This document shows positions 1 to 11,300 of a stretch of 37,374 nucleotides of DNA, in pieces. Source of the stretch: Rubrivivax sp. SCN 71-131 (GTDB taxonomy: Bacteria; Pseudomonadota; Gammaproteobacteria; Burkholderiales; Burkholderiaceae_C); the NCBI GenBank assembly GCA_001724995.1, contig MEFD01000036.1, positions 1 through 37,374 on the forward strand. Direction: 5' to 3'. Position 1 is the first letter of the stretch. Every line of letters starts with the position of its first letter. A program made the position numbers and the translations under genes. The notes under the pieces were generated by a model. The model was not told the origin of the DNA. It saw only the letters and a program-made list of their open reading frames with translations, and searched no databases.

Positions 1-65
1 CGGTCGGTTCGTCGCAAGCGCCGACCGACCACCGCCGTGGACAACCCTGCGCCACGGTACTTCAA

Positions 66-81
66 CGGCCCTCATGGGCCG
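66..81. terminator. small hairpin over the stop of the short exported ORF
   Basis: CGGCCC at 66-71 pairs with GGGCCG at 76-81 around a TCAT loop. The TGA of the reverse-strand ORF lies in this loop. No T-tract follows, so this is at best a weak terminator. A second inverted pair, CGGTCGG at 1-7 and CCGACCG at 21-27, lies just beyond it. Confidence 0.25.
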
Positions 82-233
82 AGAGGTTGCCTTATGAGCT
101 CGACGAACCACAGGCGGCCGCTTTCGGTCATCGCCAGCGGGGCCGTGCGCTGCGCATTGGCCAGGGGCGTCGACAAGGACATGACCAGCAGGGCGGCCGC
201 TGCTGCCACGGCGTGCATCGTTCTCTTCTTCAT
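72..233 (-). CDS. short exported protein or truncated secreted-peptidase start
   Basis: A 53-residue reading frame starts at an ATG preceded by a GGAGAGAC Shine-Dalgarno. It opens with a clear signal peptide: MKKR, a hydrophobic Ala/Leu core, then an A-N-A-Q cleavage region near residue 27. The mature part reads TESGRLWFVEL, which resembles the start of the I9-type propeptide of secreted subtilisin-like (S8) peptidases, but only about 25 residues remain before a TGA. After the stop the same frame stays open to the window edge, so the gene may be interrupted by a nonsense or frameshift mutation, or it may encode a genuine small exported peptide. The stop codon lies in the loop of a small hairpin at 66-81. 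The peptidase assignment is inference from a very short match. Confidence 0.35.
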   Translation of the reverse strand: MKKRTMHAVAAAAALLVMSLSTPLANAQRTAPLAMTESGRLWFVELIRQPLGP

Positions 234-540
234 GCGTCTCTCCTGGTGCAGCGGCAACCGGATCACGGCTGCGCATCCGCGGGTTGGGCCAAGTCGGGTC
301 GGCGCGCCTGCACGGCCCCTCCCAGTGGTCCGCTTGGCATGGGCGCGACGATCACGACGACCTTCGGTGTCTGCACCAGGGTGATGCCCCGGCACAGCGT
401 GCGAAGTGCTGCGATGACTGCCCGTCAGCAAGAAGGCGGTCATGGGGACTTGCCATGGAATGACCCCCCCGAATGAGGGGTGCGGCGTCAGCGCCTCCCT
501 ACAATGTTCCGCAACTGCCCGATCAACGCCTCGTCACGCC
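234..540. other. intergenic region between divergent genes
   Basis: These 307 bases separate the reverse-strand exported ORF from argJ. They contain the Shine-Dalgarno of the former next to 233, a likely argJ -10 element at 500-505, and a weak ACCCC/GGGGT stem near 463-482. I see no convincing gene, RNA or repeat in the rest. Confidence 0.5.
500..505 (+). promoter_or_regulatory. -10 element for argJ (TACAAT)
   Basis: TACAAT lies 35 nt upstream of the argJ ATG and matches five of six bases of the sigma-70 -10 consensus. No good TTGACA-like -35 is visible at the usual spacing. Confidence 0.4.
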
Positions 541-1770
541 ATGGCCGTCAACTTCGCCCCCACGCCCGCCGACCAACTGCACCCCATCGCCGGACTGCGC
601 ATCGGCACCGCGATGGCCGGGGTGCGCAAGGCCAATCGGCGCGACTTGGTGCTGTTTGCCCTCGAGGAGGGCTGCGCGGTGGCCGGTGTGTTCACGAAGA
701 ACCGCTTCTGCGCCGCGCCGGTGCAGGTCTGCCGCGAGCATCTGGCTGCACATCCCGGCATCCGGGCGATGGTGATCAACACCGGCAACGCCAACGCCGG
801 CACCGGGGCCGATGGCTTGCTGCGTGCACGCCGCACCTGCGACGCCGTGGCGGCGCAGCTCGGTGTGCCGGCGCAGGCGGTGCTGCCGTTCTCTACCGGC
901 GTGATCATGGAAACGCTGCCGGTCGAACGCATCGAGGCCGGGTTGCCGGCGGCGGTGGCCGATCTGGCGGCTGACCATTGGGCGCAGGCAGCCGAGGGCA
1001 TCATGACCACCGACACGGTGCCGAAGGCGGCGTCGCGCCGGGTCGCGATCGAGGGCCGCATGGTCACGGTGACGGGCATCGCCAAGGGCGCCGGCATGAT
1101 CCGCCCGAACATGGCGACCATGCTCGGCTTCGTCGCCACCGATGCGGCGATCGATGCCGCGCTGCTGCAGCCGCTCGTGAAACAGGCAGCAGACGCCAGC
1201 TTCAACCGCATCACCATCGACGGCGACACCTCGACCAACGATTCCTTCGTCCTCGTGGCGACGAACCGCGTCGGCCACGCGCCGATCGCAGGTCTCGATT
1301 CGCCTGCCGGCCGTGCGCTGACCGAGGCGGTGGTCGCCGTCTCGCGCGAACTCGCGCAGGCCATCGTGCGCGACGGCGAGGGCGCCACCAAGTTCATCAC
1401 CGTGCGCGTCGAAGGCGGGCGCGACGAAGCCGAGTGCCGCCTGGTGGCCTACGCGATCGCGCACTCGCCGCTGGTGAAGACCGCCTTCTTCGCCAGCGAC
1501 CCCAACCTCGGGCGCATCCTGGCGGCCGTGGGCTACGCCGGCATCGCCGACCTCGATCCGGGCCTGATCGACCTGCATCTGGACGACGTGCACGTGGCGA
1601 CGAAGGGCGGCCGCCACCCGGCCTACCGGGAGGCCGACGGCCAGCGCGTGATGAAGGGCAGCGAGATCACCGTGCGCGTCGTCCTCAACCGCGGCAGCGC
1701 GGCCACCGAGGTCTGGACCTGCGATCTCTCGCACGACTATGTCAGCATCAACGCCGACTATCGGTCATGA
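541..1770 (+). CDS. argJ: bifunctional glutamate N-acetyltransferase / amino-acid N-acetyltransferase
   Basis: ArgJ transfers acetyl groups from N-acetylornithine to glutamate, recycling the acetyl group in arginine biosynthesis in the cytoplasm. The bifunctional form can also use acetyl-CoA. The protein has 409 residues, normal for the family. The start MAVNF at 541 is preferred over an ATG at 442 because the family begins here and a -10 element lies between them. Residues 183-197 hold [15 protein letters not shown]. The Ala-Thr bond in it, with Thr193 as nucleophile, is the site of autoproteolysis into alpha and beta chains. The substrate motif [11 protein letters not shown] follows at about 223. 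The C-terminus ends normally. The downstream MFS gene opens about 45 nt later in the same frame. Confidence 0.95.
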   Translation: MAVNFAPTPADQLHPIAGLRIGTAMAGVRKANRRDLVLFALEEGCAVAGVFTKNRFCAAPVQVCREHLAAHPGIRAMVINTGNANAGTGADGLLRARRTCDAVAAQLGVPAQAVLPFSTGVIMETLPVERIEAGLPAAVADLAADHWAQAAEGIMTTDTVPKAASRRVAIEGRMVTVTGIAKGAGMIRPNMATMLGFVATDAAIDAALLQPLVKQAADASFNRITIDGDTSTNDSFVLVATNRVGHAPIAGLDSPAGRALTEAVVAVSRELAQAIVRDGEGATKFITVRVEGGRDEAECRLVAYAIAHSPLVKTAFFASDPNLGRILAAVGYAGIADLDPGLIDLHLDDVHVATKGGRHPAYREADGQRVMKGSEITVRVVLNRGSAATEVWTCDLSHDYVSINADYRS

Positions 1771-1815
1771 TCGCCGCTCCCGGGCATCCTTCCCAGGCGC
1801 CCGCTCGAGCTGCGA

Positions 1816-3138
1816 TTGGCCGCCGTCACCTTCTTTGCGCCCCTGCTGAAGCATCTGCCCGAGGGCGACCTCTGGCGCGAGCGCACCTACGCCCGACTCT
1901 GGGTCTCGATCCTCACCTCCTCCTTCGGCGGGCAGGTGATGCTGCTGGCGCTGCCGCTCACCGCGGCGGTGCTGCTGCACGCCACGCCCACCCAGATGGG
2001 CGTGCTGACCGCGGTCGAACTCGCGCCCTTCCTGCTGCTTTCGCTGCCGGCCGGCGTCTGGCTGGACCGGATGCGCAAGCTGCCCGTGTACCTCGCCGGC
2101 GAGGTGCTCGTGGGCATCGCCGCCGCCAGCGTCACGCTGGCGTGGTTGCTCGGCGTGCTCGGCATGACCTGGCTGTATGTCGTGGCCTTCGTCGTCGGTT
2201 CGGTGCACGCAGTGGCCGGCAGCGCGGCGCAGATCGTGCTGACGCAGGTGGTGCCGCGGGCGCGGCTGGTGGAGGCGCACGCCAAGAACGCCCTCGCCAC
2301 TTCGGGCGCCGAGGTCGCGGGCCCGGGCTTCGCCGGCTTTCTCGTCAAGCTCTTCGGGGCGCCCTGGGCGATGCTGGTCAATGCCGTGCTGCTGCTGGGA
2401 TCGGCCTGGATCCTGCGCGGCGTCCACGTGTGCGAAGAGGTCCGCGTCGCGCGCGACGCCAGATTCTGGAGCGACCTGCTGGACGGCCTGCGCTTTGTCG
2501 CGCGCACGCCGCTGCTGGCCACGCTGGCGGTGCTGATGGCGGCCTGGCAGATGGCGCACTACGCCGCGCTCGTGGTGCAGATCCTCGTCGCCACGCGCAC
2601 GCTCGGCCTCTCGGAACAGGCCGTGGGCCTGTGCTACATGGGTATGGGCGTGGGCACCATCAGCGGCAGCCTCTGGGGTCGCCGCCTGAGCCAGCGCATC
2701 GGGCCGGGGCCCTGTCTGGTCATCGGTTACCTGATCACCGGCGTCGGATGGCTGTTGCCGGTGCTGGCCCCGCCCAACGCGCTGGGCGTCGCCGCCTTCG
2801 CGCTGATGATGGCGATGTTCACGATGGGCGCGGTGTTCATCTTCATCAACTTCCTCGCGCTGCGCCAGGCCGTGACGCCCGAGCCGATGCTGGGTCGCAT
2901 GACGAGCACCATGCGCTGGCTCACGCTGCTGGCCGCGCCGGGCGGCTCGCTGCTCGGCGGCTGGATCGGCGAGCATGTCGGCCTGCGCGCAGCACTCGGC
3001 ATGGCCGCGACCATCTCGCTCGTGCTGGCAGTCGTCGCCTGGCAACTGCCGATCGTGCGCGCACTCAAGGCGCTGCCGCGTCCCCAGCCGATGCCGGGGC
3101 TGGACGAAGTCGAATCCGAGTGGACGACGCTGGGTTGA
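1816..3138 (+). CDS. MFS transporter, EntS/MFS_3-like exporter
   Basis: This is a 440-residue inner-membrane protein with about 12 hydrophobic segments. The first begins near residue 30 (SILTSSFGGQVMLLALPLTA), and the loop between segments 2 and 3 carries PAGVWLDRMRK, a version of the MFS motif A. The overall pattern resembles the drug/siderophore exporter branch that includes EntS. The substrate cannot be read from sequence. No ATG exists near the N-terminus: the frame opens directly after the argJ stop, and the first plausible start is TTG at 1816 (or CTG at 1810). It is probably co-transcribed with argJ. It ends nine bases from the stop of the convergent ugpQ. Confidence 0.85.
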   Translation: MAAVTFFAPLLKHLPEGDLWRERTYARLWVSILTSSFGGQVMLLALPLTAAVLLHATPTQMGVLTAVELAPFLLLSLPAGVWLDRMRKLPVYLAGEVLVGIAAASVTLAWLLGVLGMTWLYVVAFVVGSVHAVAGSAAQIVLTQVVPRARLVEAHAKNALATSGAEVAGPGFAGFLVKLFGAPWAMLVNAVLLLGSAWILRGVHVCEEVRVARDARFWSDLLDGLRFVARTPLLATLAVLMAAWQMAHYAALVVQILVATRTLGLSEQAVGLCYMGMGVGTISGSLWGRRLSQRIGPGPCLVIGYLITGVGWLLPVLAPPNALGVAAFALMMAMFTMGAVFIFINFLALRQAVTPEPMLGRMTSTMRWLTLLAAPGGSLLGGWIGEHVGLRAALGMAATISLVLAVVAWQLPIVRALKALPRPQPMPGLDEVESEWTTLG

Positions 3139-3147
3139 GGACGCCGC

Positions 3148-3908
3148 TCAATCCACCGCCGGCGCGAAGCGGTCGATGGCGTCGGTGACGATGCCGTCGA
3201 CGCCAAGGGCCAGCAGCCGCCGGGCTTCGTCGGCGTCGTTGACGGTGTAGACGAGGGCGCGCTTGCCCTGCTCGTGCAGGCGCGCGAGGAGCGCGGCATC
3301 CATCAGGCCATGGTGGGTGACCACCGCGGCGCACTCGAGCCCGTGCTCGATCGCTTCCCAGCCGTCCCAAAGCGTGTCCAGCAGCAGGCCGCGCGGCAGC
3401 TCGGGGGCGGCTTCGCGCGCCGCCAGCAGCGACTCCGGGCGAAACGAGGTCAGCAGCGGCGGCACCTCGGCTCCGGCCCACAGCTCGCGCACGGCCAGCG
3501 CGACGGCGTGACCGGTGGCTTCCTCCTCCCCCGGCGTGGGCTTGATCTCGAGGTCGAGACGAAAGCCGTTGGCGCGGATCCAGCGGGCGAGTGCCGTCAG
3601 CGTCGGCAGCGGCTCGCCGGCGAAGCGGTGCCCGTGCCAGCTGCCGGCGTCGAGCTGCGACAGCGCCGACCACGTCTGCTCGCCGGCCGCGCCCTGGCCG
3701 TTGGTCGTGCGCTCGAGCCCGCTGTCGTGCATGAGGAAAAGGACGCCGTCGGCCGACAGCTTGACGTCGCATTCGAAGCCGCGATAGCCGTGCGCGGCGC
3801 CGACACGAAATGCCGCCAGCGTGTTCTCCGGCGCCAGCCGCCCCGCGCCGCGGTGCGCGATCCAGCGCGGATAGGGCCAGGGCGCCTCGCGGGCGGGGCG
3901 CATGGCGC

Positions 3909-3912
<4 letters not shown>
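3148..3912 (-). CDS. ugpQ: cytoplasmic glycerophosphodiester phosphodiesterase
   Basis: UgpQ hydrolyses glycerophosphodiesters brought in by the Ugp transporter to glycerol-3-phosphate plus an alcohol. The 254-residue protein shows the GDPD TIM-barrel signature: [12 protein letters not shown] near residue 19, [10 protein letters not shown] near 47, and HD near 62. The conserved metal ligands and general acid/base residues (His, Glu, Asp) are present. Further barrel strands include DLEIKPT and the C-terminal YTVND and DGIVTDAID. There is no signal peptide, which separates it from periplasmic GlpQ. Its ATG overlaps the ugpC stop by four bases (ATGA), so it is translationally coupled as the last gene of the operon. 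Confidence 0.93.
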
Positions 3913-4988
<1,076 letters not shown>

Positions 4989-4992
4989 TGCC

Positions 4993-5844
4993 TTATTTCT
5001 CGGAATCCACGAGGCCCTTGACGAACCACTTCTGCATCAGGATCACCACCAAGGCCGGCGGCAGCATGGCCAGCAACGCGGTGGCCATGACCACGTTCCA
5101 GTCGTTGGCGGCGTCGCCTCCGGCGATCATGCGCTTGATGCCGATGACCACCGGGTACATGTCTTCGCTGGTCGTCGCCAGCAGTGGCCACAGGTACTGG
5201 TTCCAGCCGTAGATGAACTGGATGACGAACAGCGCGGCGATCGAGGTCCGCGACAGCGGCAGCAGAATGTCCTTGAAGAAGCGCATCGGGCCGGCGCCGT
5301 CCATGCGCGCGGCCTCCACCAGTTCGTCGGGCACGGTGAGGAAGAACTGGCGGAAGAGGAAGGTCGCGGTGGCCGAGGCGATCAGCGGCACCGTGAGGCC
5401 CGCGTAGGTGTCGAGCAGGCCGAGGTCGGCAACCACCTTGTAGGTCGGCATGATGCGCACCTCCACCGGCAGCATCAGCGTGACGAAGATCGCCCAGAAG
5501 AAGACGTTCTTCAGCGGGAAGCGGAAGTAGACGATGGCAAACGCCGAGAGCAGCGAGATGGCGATCTTGCCGATGGCGATCACCAGCGCCGTCACCAGGC
5601 TCACCCACATCATGCGCGCCACCGGTGCGGTGGAGCCCGCGCCTTCGCCGCCGCCCAGCAGCGCGGTCTTGTAGGTCTCCCACAGGTTGCTGCCTGGCAG
5701 CAGCGGCATCGGCGCCTGCACGATCTCCACCGCCGTGTGCGAGGAGGCGACGAAGGCCAGGTACAGCGGAAAGGCGACGATGGCCACGCCCAGCCACATC
5801 ACCAGGTGGCCGAGCACGGTCAGCGCGGGTCGGCGCTCAACCAT
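4993..5844 (-). CDS. ugpE: sn-glycerol-3-phosphate ABC transporter, permease UgpE
   Basis: UgpE is one of two inner-membrane permeases of the Ugp importer. It has about six transmembrane segments, the first near residues 15-33 ([15 protein letters not shown]). The EAA loop [20 protein letters not shown] lies in the cytoplasmic loop that contacts UgpC. The start at 5844 (MVERRPALT) aligns with the known N-terminus of E. coli UgpE (MIENRPWLT). An in-frame ATG four codons upstream, at 5856, is possible. Neither start has a strong Shine-Dalgarno. The length of 283 residues is normal. The gene lies between ugpA and ugpC in the usual order. Confidence 0.92.
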   Translation of the reverse strand: MVERRPALTVLGHLVMWLGVAIVAFPLYLAFVASSHTAVEIVQAPMPLLPGSNLWETYKTALLGGGEGAGSTAPVARMMWVSLVTALVIAIGKIAISLLSAFAIVYFRFPLKNVFFWAIFVTLMLPVEVRIMPTYKVVADLGLLDTYAGLTVPLIASATATFLFRQFFLTVPDELVEAARMDGAGPMRFFKDILLPLSRTSIAALFVIQFIYGWNQYLWPLLATTSEDMYPVVIGIKRMIAGGDAANDWNVVMATALLAMLPPALVVILMQKWFVKGLVDSEK

Positions 5845-5892
5845 GGTCGTGTCCATGGTCGTGCGTCCGCGGGAGGCCTTGGGGCCCGTACA

Positions 5893-6774
5893 TCAGTACT
5901 GCACCTTCTTCTCGACGTAGCGGAACTGCACCACGGTGAGCGCGATGACAATGGCCATGAGGATCACCGACTGCGCCGCCGAGCCGCCGAGGTCGCCGTT
6001 CTTGAAGCCGTCGTTGTAGACCTTGTAGACGAGGATCATGGTGTCCTGCCCCGGCCCGCCCTGCGTGGTGGCGTCGATGATCGAGAAGGTGTCGAAGAAG
6101 GCGTACACCATGTTGATGACGAGCAGGAAGAAGGTCGTCGGCGAGAGCAGCGGGAACTGGATGCTCCAGAAGCGCCGCCACGGGCCCGCGCCGTCGATGG
6201 CCGCGGCCTCGATGAGCGACTTCGGGATCGCCTGCAGCCCGGCGAGGAAGAAGAGGAAGTTGTAGGAGATCTGCTTCCACACCGCAGCCATCACGATCAG
6301 CGTCAGCGCGTGCCCGGAGTCGAGCAGGTAGTTCCATTCGATGCCCAGATTGGCCAGCGCGTAGGCGACGACGCCGAGCGTCGGCGAGAACATGAAGATC
6401 CACAGCACCCCGGCCACTGCCGGCGCCACCGCGTAGGGCACGATGAGGAAGGTCTTGTAGACCATCGCCGCGCGCACGATGCGGTCGGCGAACACCGCCA
6501 GCGCCAGCGAGATGAGGATGCCCAGGCCGGCCACCAGCAGCGAGAACAGCGCCGTCACCTTGAACGAACCGAGGTAGGCCTCGTCGGCGAGCAGCGCCTT
6601 GAAGTTGTCCAGGCCGACCCACTCGGTCGACATGCCGAAGGCGTCCTGCACCTGGAACGACTGCAGCAGCGCCTGCCCCGCGGGCCAGAAGAAGAACACG
6701 CCGATCACCGCCACCTGCGGCGCCAGCAGCACCCAGGGCAGCCAGGGGGAGCGAAAGAGGACGCGCTTTTCCAT
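5893..6774 (-). CDS. ugpA: sn-glycerol-3-phosphate ABC transporter, permease UgpA
   Basis: UgpA is the partner permease of UgpE. The 293-residue protein starts [20 protein letters not shown], which closely parallels E. coli UgpA. It has about six transmembrane segments and the large periplasmic loop after the first one ([13 protein letters not shown]). The EAA motif [20 protein letters not shown] lies around residue 200. It follows ugpB after 55 bases and precedes ugpE by about 40 bases. Confidence 0.93.
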   Translation of the reverse strand: MEKRVLFRSPWLPWVLLAPQVAVIGVFFFWPAGQALLQSFQVQDAFGMSTEWVGLDNFKALLADEAYLGSFKVTALFSLLVAGLGILISLALAVFADRIVRAAMVYKTFLIVPYAVAPAVAGVLWIFMFSPTLGVVAYALANLGIEWNYLLDSGHALTLIVMAAVWKQISYNFLFFLAGLQAIPKSLIEAAAIDGAGPWRRFWSIQFPLLSPTTFFLLVINMVYAFFDTFSIIDATTQGGPGQDTMILVYKVYNDGFKNGDLGGSAAQSVILMAIVIALTVVQFRYVEKKVQY

Positions 6775-6829
6775 CTCGCCGGCAAGCCGATGATCTGCGC
6801 GCGCCCGCCCGCCCTTCGCGGCTTTCGGC

Positions 6830-8143
6830 TCAGCCCTTGTTGGCGCGCTGGAAGCGCACGAGCTGCTCGTTGCCGCGCTTGATCGCCGCCTGCAAGGCCT
6901 CCTTGGCGCTCTTCTTGCCGGTCCAGATCTGCTCGGTCTCCTCGTCGACGATGGTGCGGATCTGGTTGAAGTTGCCCAGGCGAATGCCGCGCGACTTGTC
7001 GGTGGTCTTGCGGATCATCTGCGTCACCGCGACGTCGGTGCCCGGGTGCTCCTTGTAGAAGCCGGACTTGTCGGTCAGCTCGTAGGCGGCGGTGGTGATG
7101 GGCAGGTAGCCGGTGCGCTTGTGGCTGGCCGACTGCACCTCGGGCCGCGAGAGGAACTTGAAGAACGAGGCCACGCCCTTGTAGGTGTCGGGCTTCTTGC
7201 CGGCCATCACCCAGAGGCTGGCGCCGCCGATGATGGTGTTCTGCGGCGCGCCCGGCACGTCGGGGTAGTAGGGCAGGGTGGAGGTGCCGTAGGCGAACTT
7301 GGCTTCCTTGCTGACACGCGAGTACAGGCCTGAGGTGCCTGTGATCATCGCGCACTCGCCCGAGGGGAAGGTGACGTCGGCCTTGTTGTCGCGGCCCTTG
7401 TAGACGAACAGGCCCTGCTTGGCCATGTTGGCGAGGTTCTCGAAGTGGCGGATGTGCAGCGGCGAGTCGAAGGCCAGCCGCGCCTTGGTGCCGCCGAAGC
7501 CGTTGTTCAGGCTGGCGAAGAGGACGTTGTGCCAGGTCGAGAAGCTCTCCAACTGCGTCCAGCTGATCCAGCTCGTCGTGAACGGGCACTTGTGGCCGCT
7601 GGCCTTGAGCTTGGCTGCCGCGGCCACCACTTCGGGCCAGGTCTGCGGCGCCTTGTTCGGGTCCATGCCCGCGGCCTTGAAGGCGTCCTTGTTGTACCAG
7701 AATACCGTGGTCGAGCTGTTGAAGGGCAGGCTCAGCATCTGGCCGTTAGGTGCCGTGTAGTAGCCCGCCACGGCGGGGATGTAGACCTTGGCGTCGAACT
7801 TGGCGCCGCCCATGGTCATCACCTCGCCGACCGGCTTGATCGCACCCTTGGCGGCCATCATCGTCGCCGTGCCGACTTCGTAGACCTGCAGGATGTCGGG
7901 CGCGTTGCCGGCGCGAAAGGCCGCCATCGCCGCCGTCAGCGTCTCGCCGTAGGTGCCCTTGAAGGTGGGTATGACGACGTAGTCCTTCTGGCTTGCGTTG
8001 TACTCCTTGGCGAGGTCGTTGACCCACTCGCCCAGCGGCCCGCTCATCGCGTGCCACCACTGGACCTGCGTCTGCGCCTGGGCGGGCGAAAGGGTGAACA
8101 GCGTCGCCGCGGCGACGGCCAGGGAGATGCGGACTCGGGACAT
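6830..8143 (-). CDS. ugpB: sn-glycerol-3-phosphate ABC transporter, periplasmic binding protein
   Basis: UgpB captures glycerol-3-phosphate and glycerophosphodiesters in the periplasm and delivers them to UgpAE. The 437-residue protein begins [16 protein letters not shown] and has a signal peptide cleaved around [13 protein letters not shown]. The mature start matches the family, including WWHAMSG and [12 protein letters not shown]. The body is an extracellular binding protein family 1 fold, with the [10 protein letters not shown] and [12 protein letters not shown] stretches typical of UgpB. The start at 8143 is chosen because GGAG lies seven to eight bases upstream and the signal peptide begins here. 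An ATG 28 codons upstream gives an implausible leader. It is the first gene of ugpBAECQ. Confidence 0.93.
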   Translation of the reverse strand: MSRVRISLAVAAATLFTLSPAQAQTQVQWWHAMSGPLGEWVNDLAKEYNASQKDYVVIPTFKGTYGETLTAAMAAFRAGNAPDILQVYEVGTATMMAAKGAIKPVGEVMTMGGAKFDAKVYIPAVAGYYTAPNGQMLSLPFNSSTTVFWYNKDAFKAAGMDPNKAPQTWPEVVAAAAKLKASGHKCPFTTSWISWTQLESFSTWHNVLFASLNNGFGGTKARLAFDSPLHIRHFENLANMAKQGLFVYKGRDNKADVTFPSGECAMITGTSGLYSRVSKEAKFAYGTSTLPYYPDVPGAPQNTIIGGASLWVMAGKKPDTYKGVASFFKFLSRPEVQSASHKRTGYLPITTAAYELTDKSGFYKEHPGTDVAVTQMIRKTTDKSRGIRLGNFNQIRTIVDEETEQIWTGKKSAKEALQAAIKRGNEQLVRFQRANKG

Positions 8144-8206
8144 TCGGGCTCCGTTCGTTCGATGCGGGATGGCGACCATTCTGGCCAGCGTGGCGGTCGA
8201 TTCGTG

Positions 8207-8226
8207 TGACAGCCGGGTTTCTGTCA
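8207..8226. promoter_or_regulatory. TGACAG/CTGTCA inverted repeat upstream of ugpB (PhoB-half-site-like)
   Basis: TGACAG at 8207-8212 and CTGTCA at 8221-8226 form a perfect inverted pair around an 8-base spacer, 64 bases upstream of ugpB. Each arm matches the CTGTCA core of a PhoB half-site, and ugp operons are classic Pho-regulon members. Canonical Pho boxes are direct repeats with an 11-base period, and this arrangement is inverted, so PhoB binding is a guess. Confidence 0.3.
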
Positions 8227-8336
8227 TGGATGCCCGCGCACCGGCAAGCGGGAATACCCCGTTCCGCGCCGGGCCGCGGGACCTCGCGGCCGGATCGCCG
8301 CCCGCTCGGCGGCGGGGCCGCGGTCACGCCCTGCGT

Positions 8337-8342
8337 TAGCAT
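8337..8342 (+). promoter_or_regulatory. possible -10 element (TAGCAT) for the FAD/Fe-S oxidoreductase gene
   Basis: TAGCAT ends 13 bases before the ATG at 8356. If used, transcription would begin around 8350, which excludes the in-frame ATG at 8341 and supports 8356 as the start. It matches the consensus in four of six positions, and no clear -35 is seen. Confidence 0.25.
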
Positions 8343-8355
8343 GCGCGGCTTCGCG

Positions 8356-11300
8356 ATGAACGCCCCGCTTGCTGCTGCCCTGCGTGCCGCCGATCCGGCG
8401 GGCACGCCCGAAGGCGTGGATGCCGATGCCGGCGCCCCGGACACGGGTGCGACCCGCCTGCGCGAGATCCCCTACAACTACACCTCGCTCTCCGACCGCG
8501 AGATCGTGCTGCGGCTGCTGGGCGAGCGCGCCTGGGCGCTGCTGCAGCGCCTGCGCGGCGAGCGCCGCACCGGGCGCTCGGCACGCATGCTCTACGAGGT
8601 GCTGGGCGACATCTGGGCGGTGCAGCGCAACCCCTATCTCGAGGACGACCTGCTGGCCAGCGCCAAGCGCCGCGGCCTGCTCATCGAAGCGCTCGACCAC
8701 CGCCTGCGCGAGATCGAGAAGCTGCGCACGCCAGCGCTGGACGCCGGGCGCGACGCGCTGGTGGGCGAGTTGCTGGATGCCGCGCACGCCGCCGTGCAGG
8801 CCTTCTCGGCGCGCTTTGCCGAGGTCGCGCAGCGGCGCCAGCGCGCGCGCCGGGTGCTGGCGCGCGTCACCGCCAGGGACAACGTCAAGTTCGATCCGCT
8901 CTCGCGCGTGAGCCACGTCACCGACGCCACCGACTGGCGCGTCGAACTGCCCTTCGTCGTCCTCACCCCGGACAGCGAGGCGGAGATGGCGGCGCTGGTT
9001 GCCGCCTGCATCGAGCTCGGGCTGACCGTCATCCCGCGCGGCGGCGGCACCGGCTACACCGGCGGCGCGGTGCCGCTGACCCGGCAGAGCGCGGTCATCA
9101 ACACCGAGAAGCTCGAAGCCCTGGGCGAGGTCGAGTGGCTCGAGCTGCCCGGCGTGCCGGGCAAGGTGGCGACCATCCGCACCGAGGCCGGCGTCGTCAC
9201 GCAGCGCGTGGCCGATGCCGCCGAGCGCGCGGGCCTGGTCTTCGCCGTCGACCCAACCAGTGCCGAGGCCAGCTGCATCGGCGGCAACATCGCCATGAAC
9301 GCCGGCGGCAAGAAGGCCGTGCTCTGGGGCACCGCGCTCGACAACCTGGCGAGCTGGCGCATGGTCACGCCCGAGGCCAGGTGGCTCGAGGTGACGCGCC
9401 TCGCGCACAACCGCGGCAAGATCCACGACGTGGACATGGCGAGCTTCCGGCTCGACCACTTCGAGGCCGACGGCCGCACGCTGATCCGGAGCGAGCAGCT
9501 CGACATCCCCGGGCGCGTCTTCCGCAAGGAGGGGCTGGGCAAGGACGTCACCGACAAGTTCCTCGCCGGCCTGCCGGGCATCCAGAAGGAGGGCTGCGAC
9601 GGCCTCGTCACCAGCGCGCGCTGGGTGCTGCACCGCATGCCCGAGCACGTGCGCACGGTGTGCCTGGAGTTCTTCGGCCGCGCGCGCGACGCCGTGCCGG
9701 CGATCGTCGAGATCAAGGATCACCTCTTTGCCCTGGCGCGCGGCGTGCCGGGGGCTGCGCCGGGGCAGGGTGGCGCGCCCGTGCTGCTGGCCGGACTCGA
9801 GCACCTGGACGACCGCTATCTCAGGGCCGTGGGCTACGCCACCAAGAGCAAGCGCAGCCTCACCGGCAGCGGCCTGCCCAAGATGGTGCTCATCGGCGAC
9901 GTCGTCGGCGACGACGAAGCCGCCGTGGCGCAGGCCGCCAGCGAGGTCGTGCGCATCGCCAACGGCCGCCACGGCGAGGGCTTCATCGCCGTCGGCGAGG
10001 AAGCGCGCAAGCGCTTCTGGCTCGACCGCAAGCGTACGGCGGCGATCTCGCGCCACACCAACGCCTTCAAGATCAACGAGGACGTCGTCATTCCGCTGCC
10101 CCGCATGGGCGAGTACACCGAGGGCATCGAGCGCATCAACGTCGAGCTCAGCCTGCGCAACAAGCTGCAGCTCGTGCAGCGGCTGCTGGCCTTCTTCGAG
10201 CACGAGCCCATGCCGCTGGGCAAGGGCGGGGGCAGTGCCGCGGCCATCGCCCCCGAGCTGCTGCAGGCGCGCGTGCAGCAGGCGATCGCGCTGCTGCGCG
10301 AGGTGCACGCGCTGTGGAGCGCCTGGCTCGCCGGGCTCGACACGCTCCAGCCTGCCGACGACGTCCGGCCGGCGCAGACGCTCTTCACGCGGCTGCAGGA
10401 GCACAGCCTGCGCGCTTCCTGGAAGGCGCAGATCCGCCAGCCGCTGCAGCCGCTTTTCGCCGGCGAGGCCTTCGCGCCCATCCTCGCGCGCTGCCAGGCG
10501 ATCCACCAGGAGGTGCTGCGCAGCCGGGTCTGGGTGGCGCTGCACATGCATGCCGGCGACGGCAACGTGCACACCAACATCCCCGTCAACAGCGACGACT
10601 ACGCGATGCTGCAGACCGCGCACGAGGCGGTGGCGCGCATCATGGCGCTGGCGCGCCGGCTCGGCGGCGTCATCAGCGGCGAGCACGGCATCGGCATCAC
10701 CAAGCTCGAGTTCCTCTCCGACGAGGAACTCGCGCCCTTCGCCGCGTACAAGCGCCGCATCGATCCGCAGGGGCACTTCAACAAGGGCAAGCTGCTGCGC
10801 GCGCGTGCGCCGGGCAGCGAAGGCGCCGCGGCCGCCGACCTGAGCGCGGCCTACACGCCGAGCTTCGGCCTCATGGGCCACGAGTCGCTGCTGATGAAAC
10901 AGAGCGACATCGGCGCCATCGCCGACCGCATCAAGGACTGCCTGCGCTGCGGCAAGTGCAAGCCGGTGTGCGCGACGCACGTGCCGCGCGCCAACCTGCT
11001 CTACAGCCCGCGCAACAAGATCCTCGCGACCAGCCTGCTCGTCGAGGCCTTCCTCTACGAGGAGCAGACGCGCCGCGGCGTGAGCCTCGCGCACTGGGCC
11101 GAGTTCGAGGACGTCGCCGAGCACTGCACCGTCTGCCACAAGTGCGTGACCCCTTGCCCGGTGGACATCGACTTCGGCGACGTCTCCATGGCCATGCGCA
11201 ACCTGCTGCGCAAGATGGGCCGCCAGAGCCAGCGCCCGGGCAAGGCCGCGGCGATGATGTTCCTCAACGCCACCCAGCCGCAGACCATCAAGCTCATGCG

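Noticed and set aside
978..3188. A 736-codon forward frame overlapping argJ and the MFS gene
   Set aside because: Arg/Gly/Ala-rich nonsense in a second frame of two recognised genes.
8341..8355. ATG at 8341 as the start of the FAD/Fe-S oxidoreductase
   Set aside because: It overlaps the likely -10 element and adds five residues not expected for the family; 8356 is favoured, though not proven.
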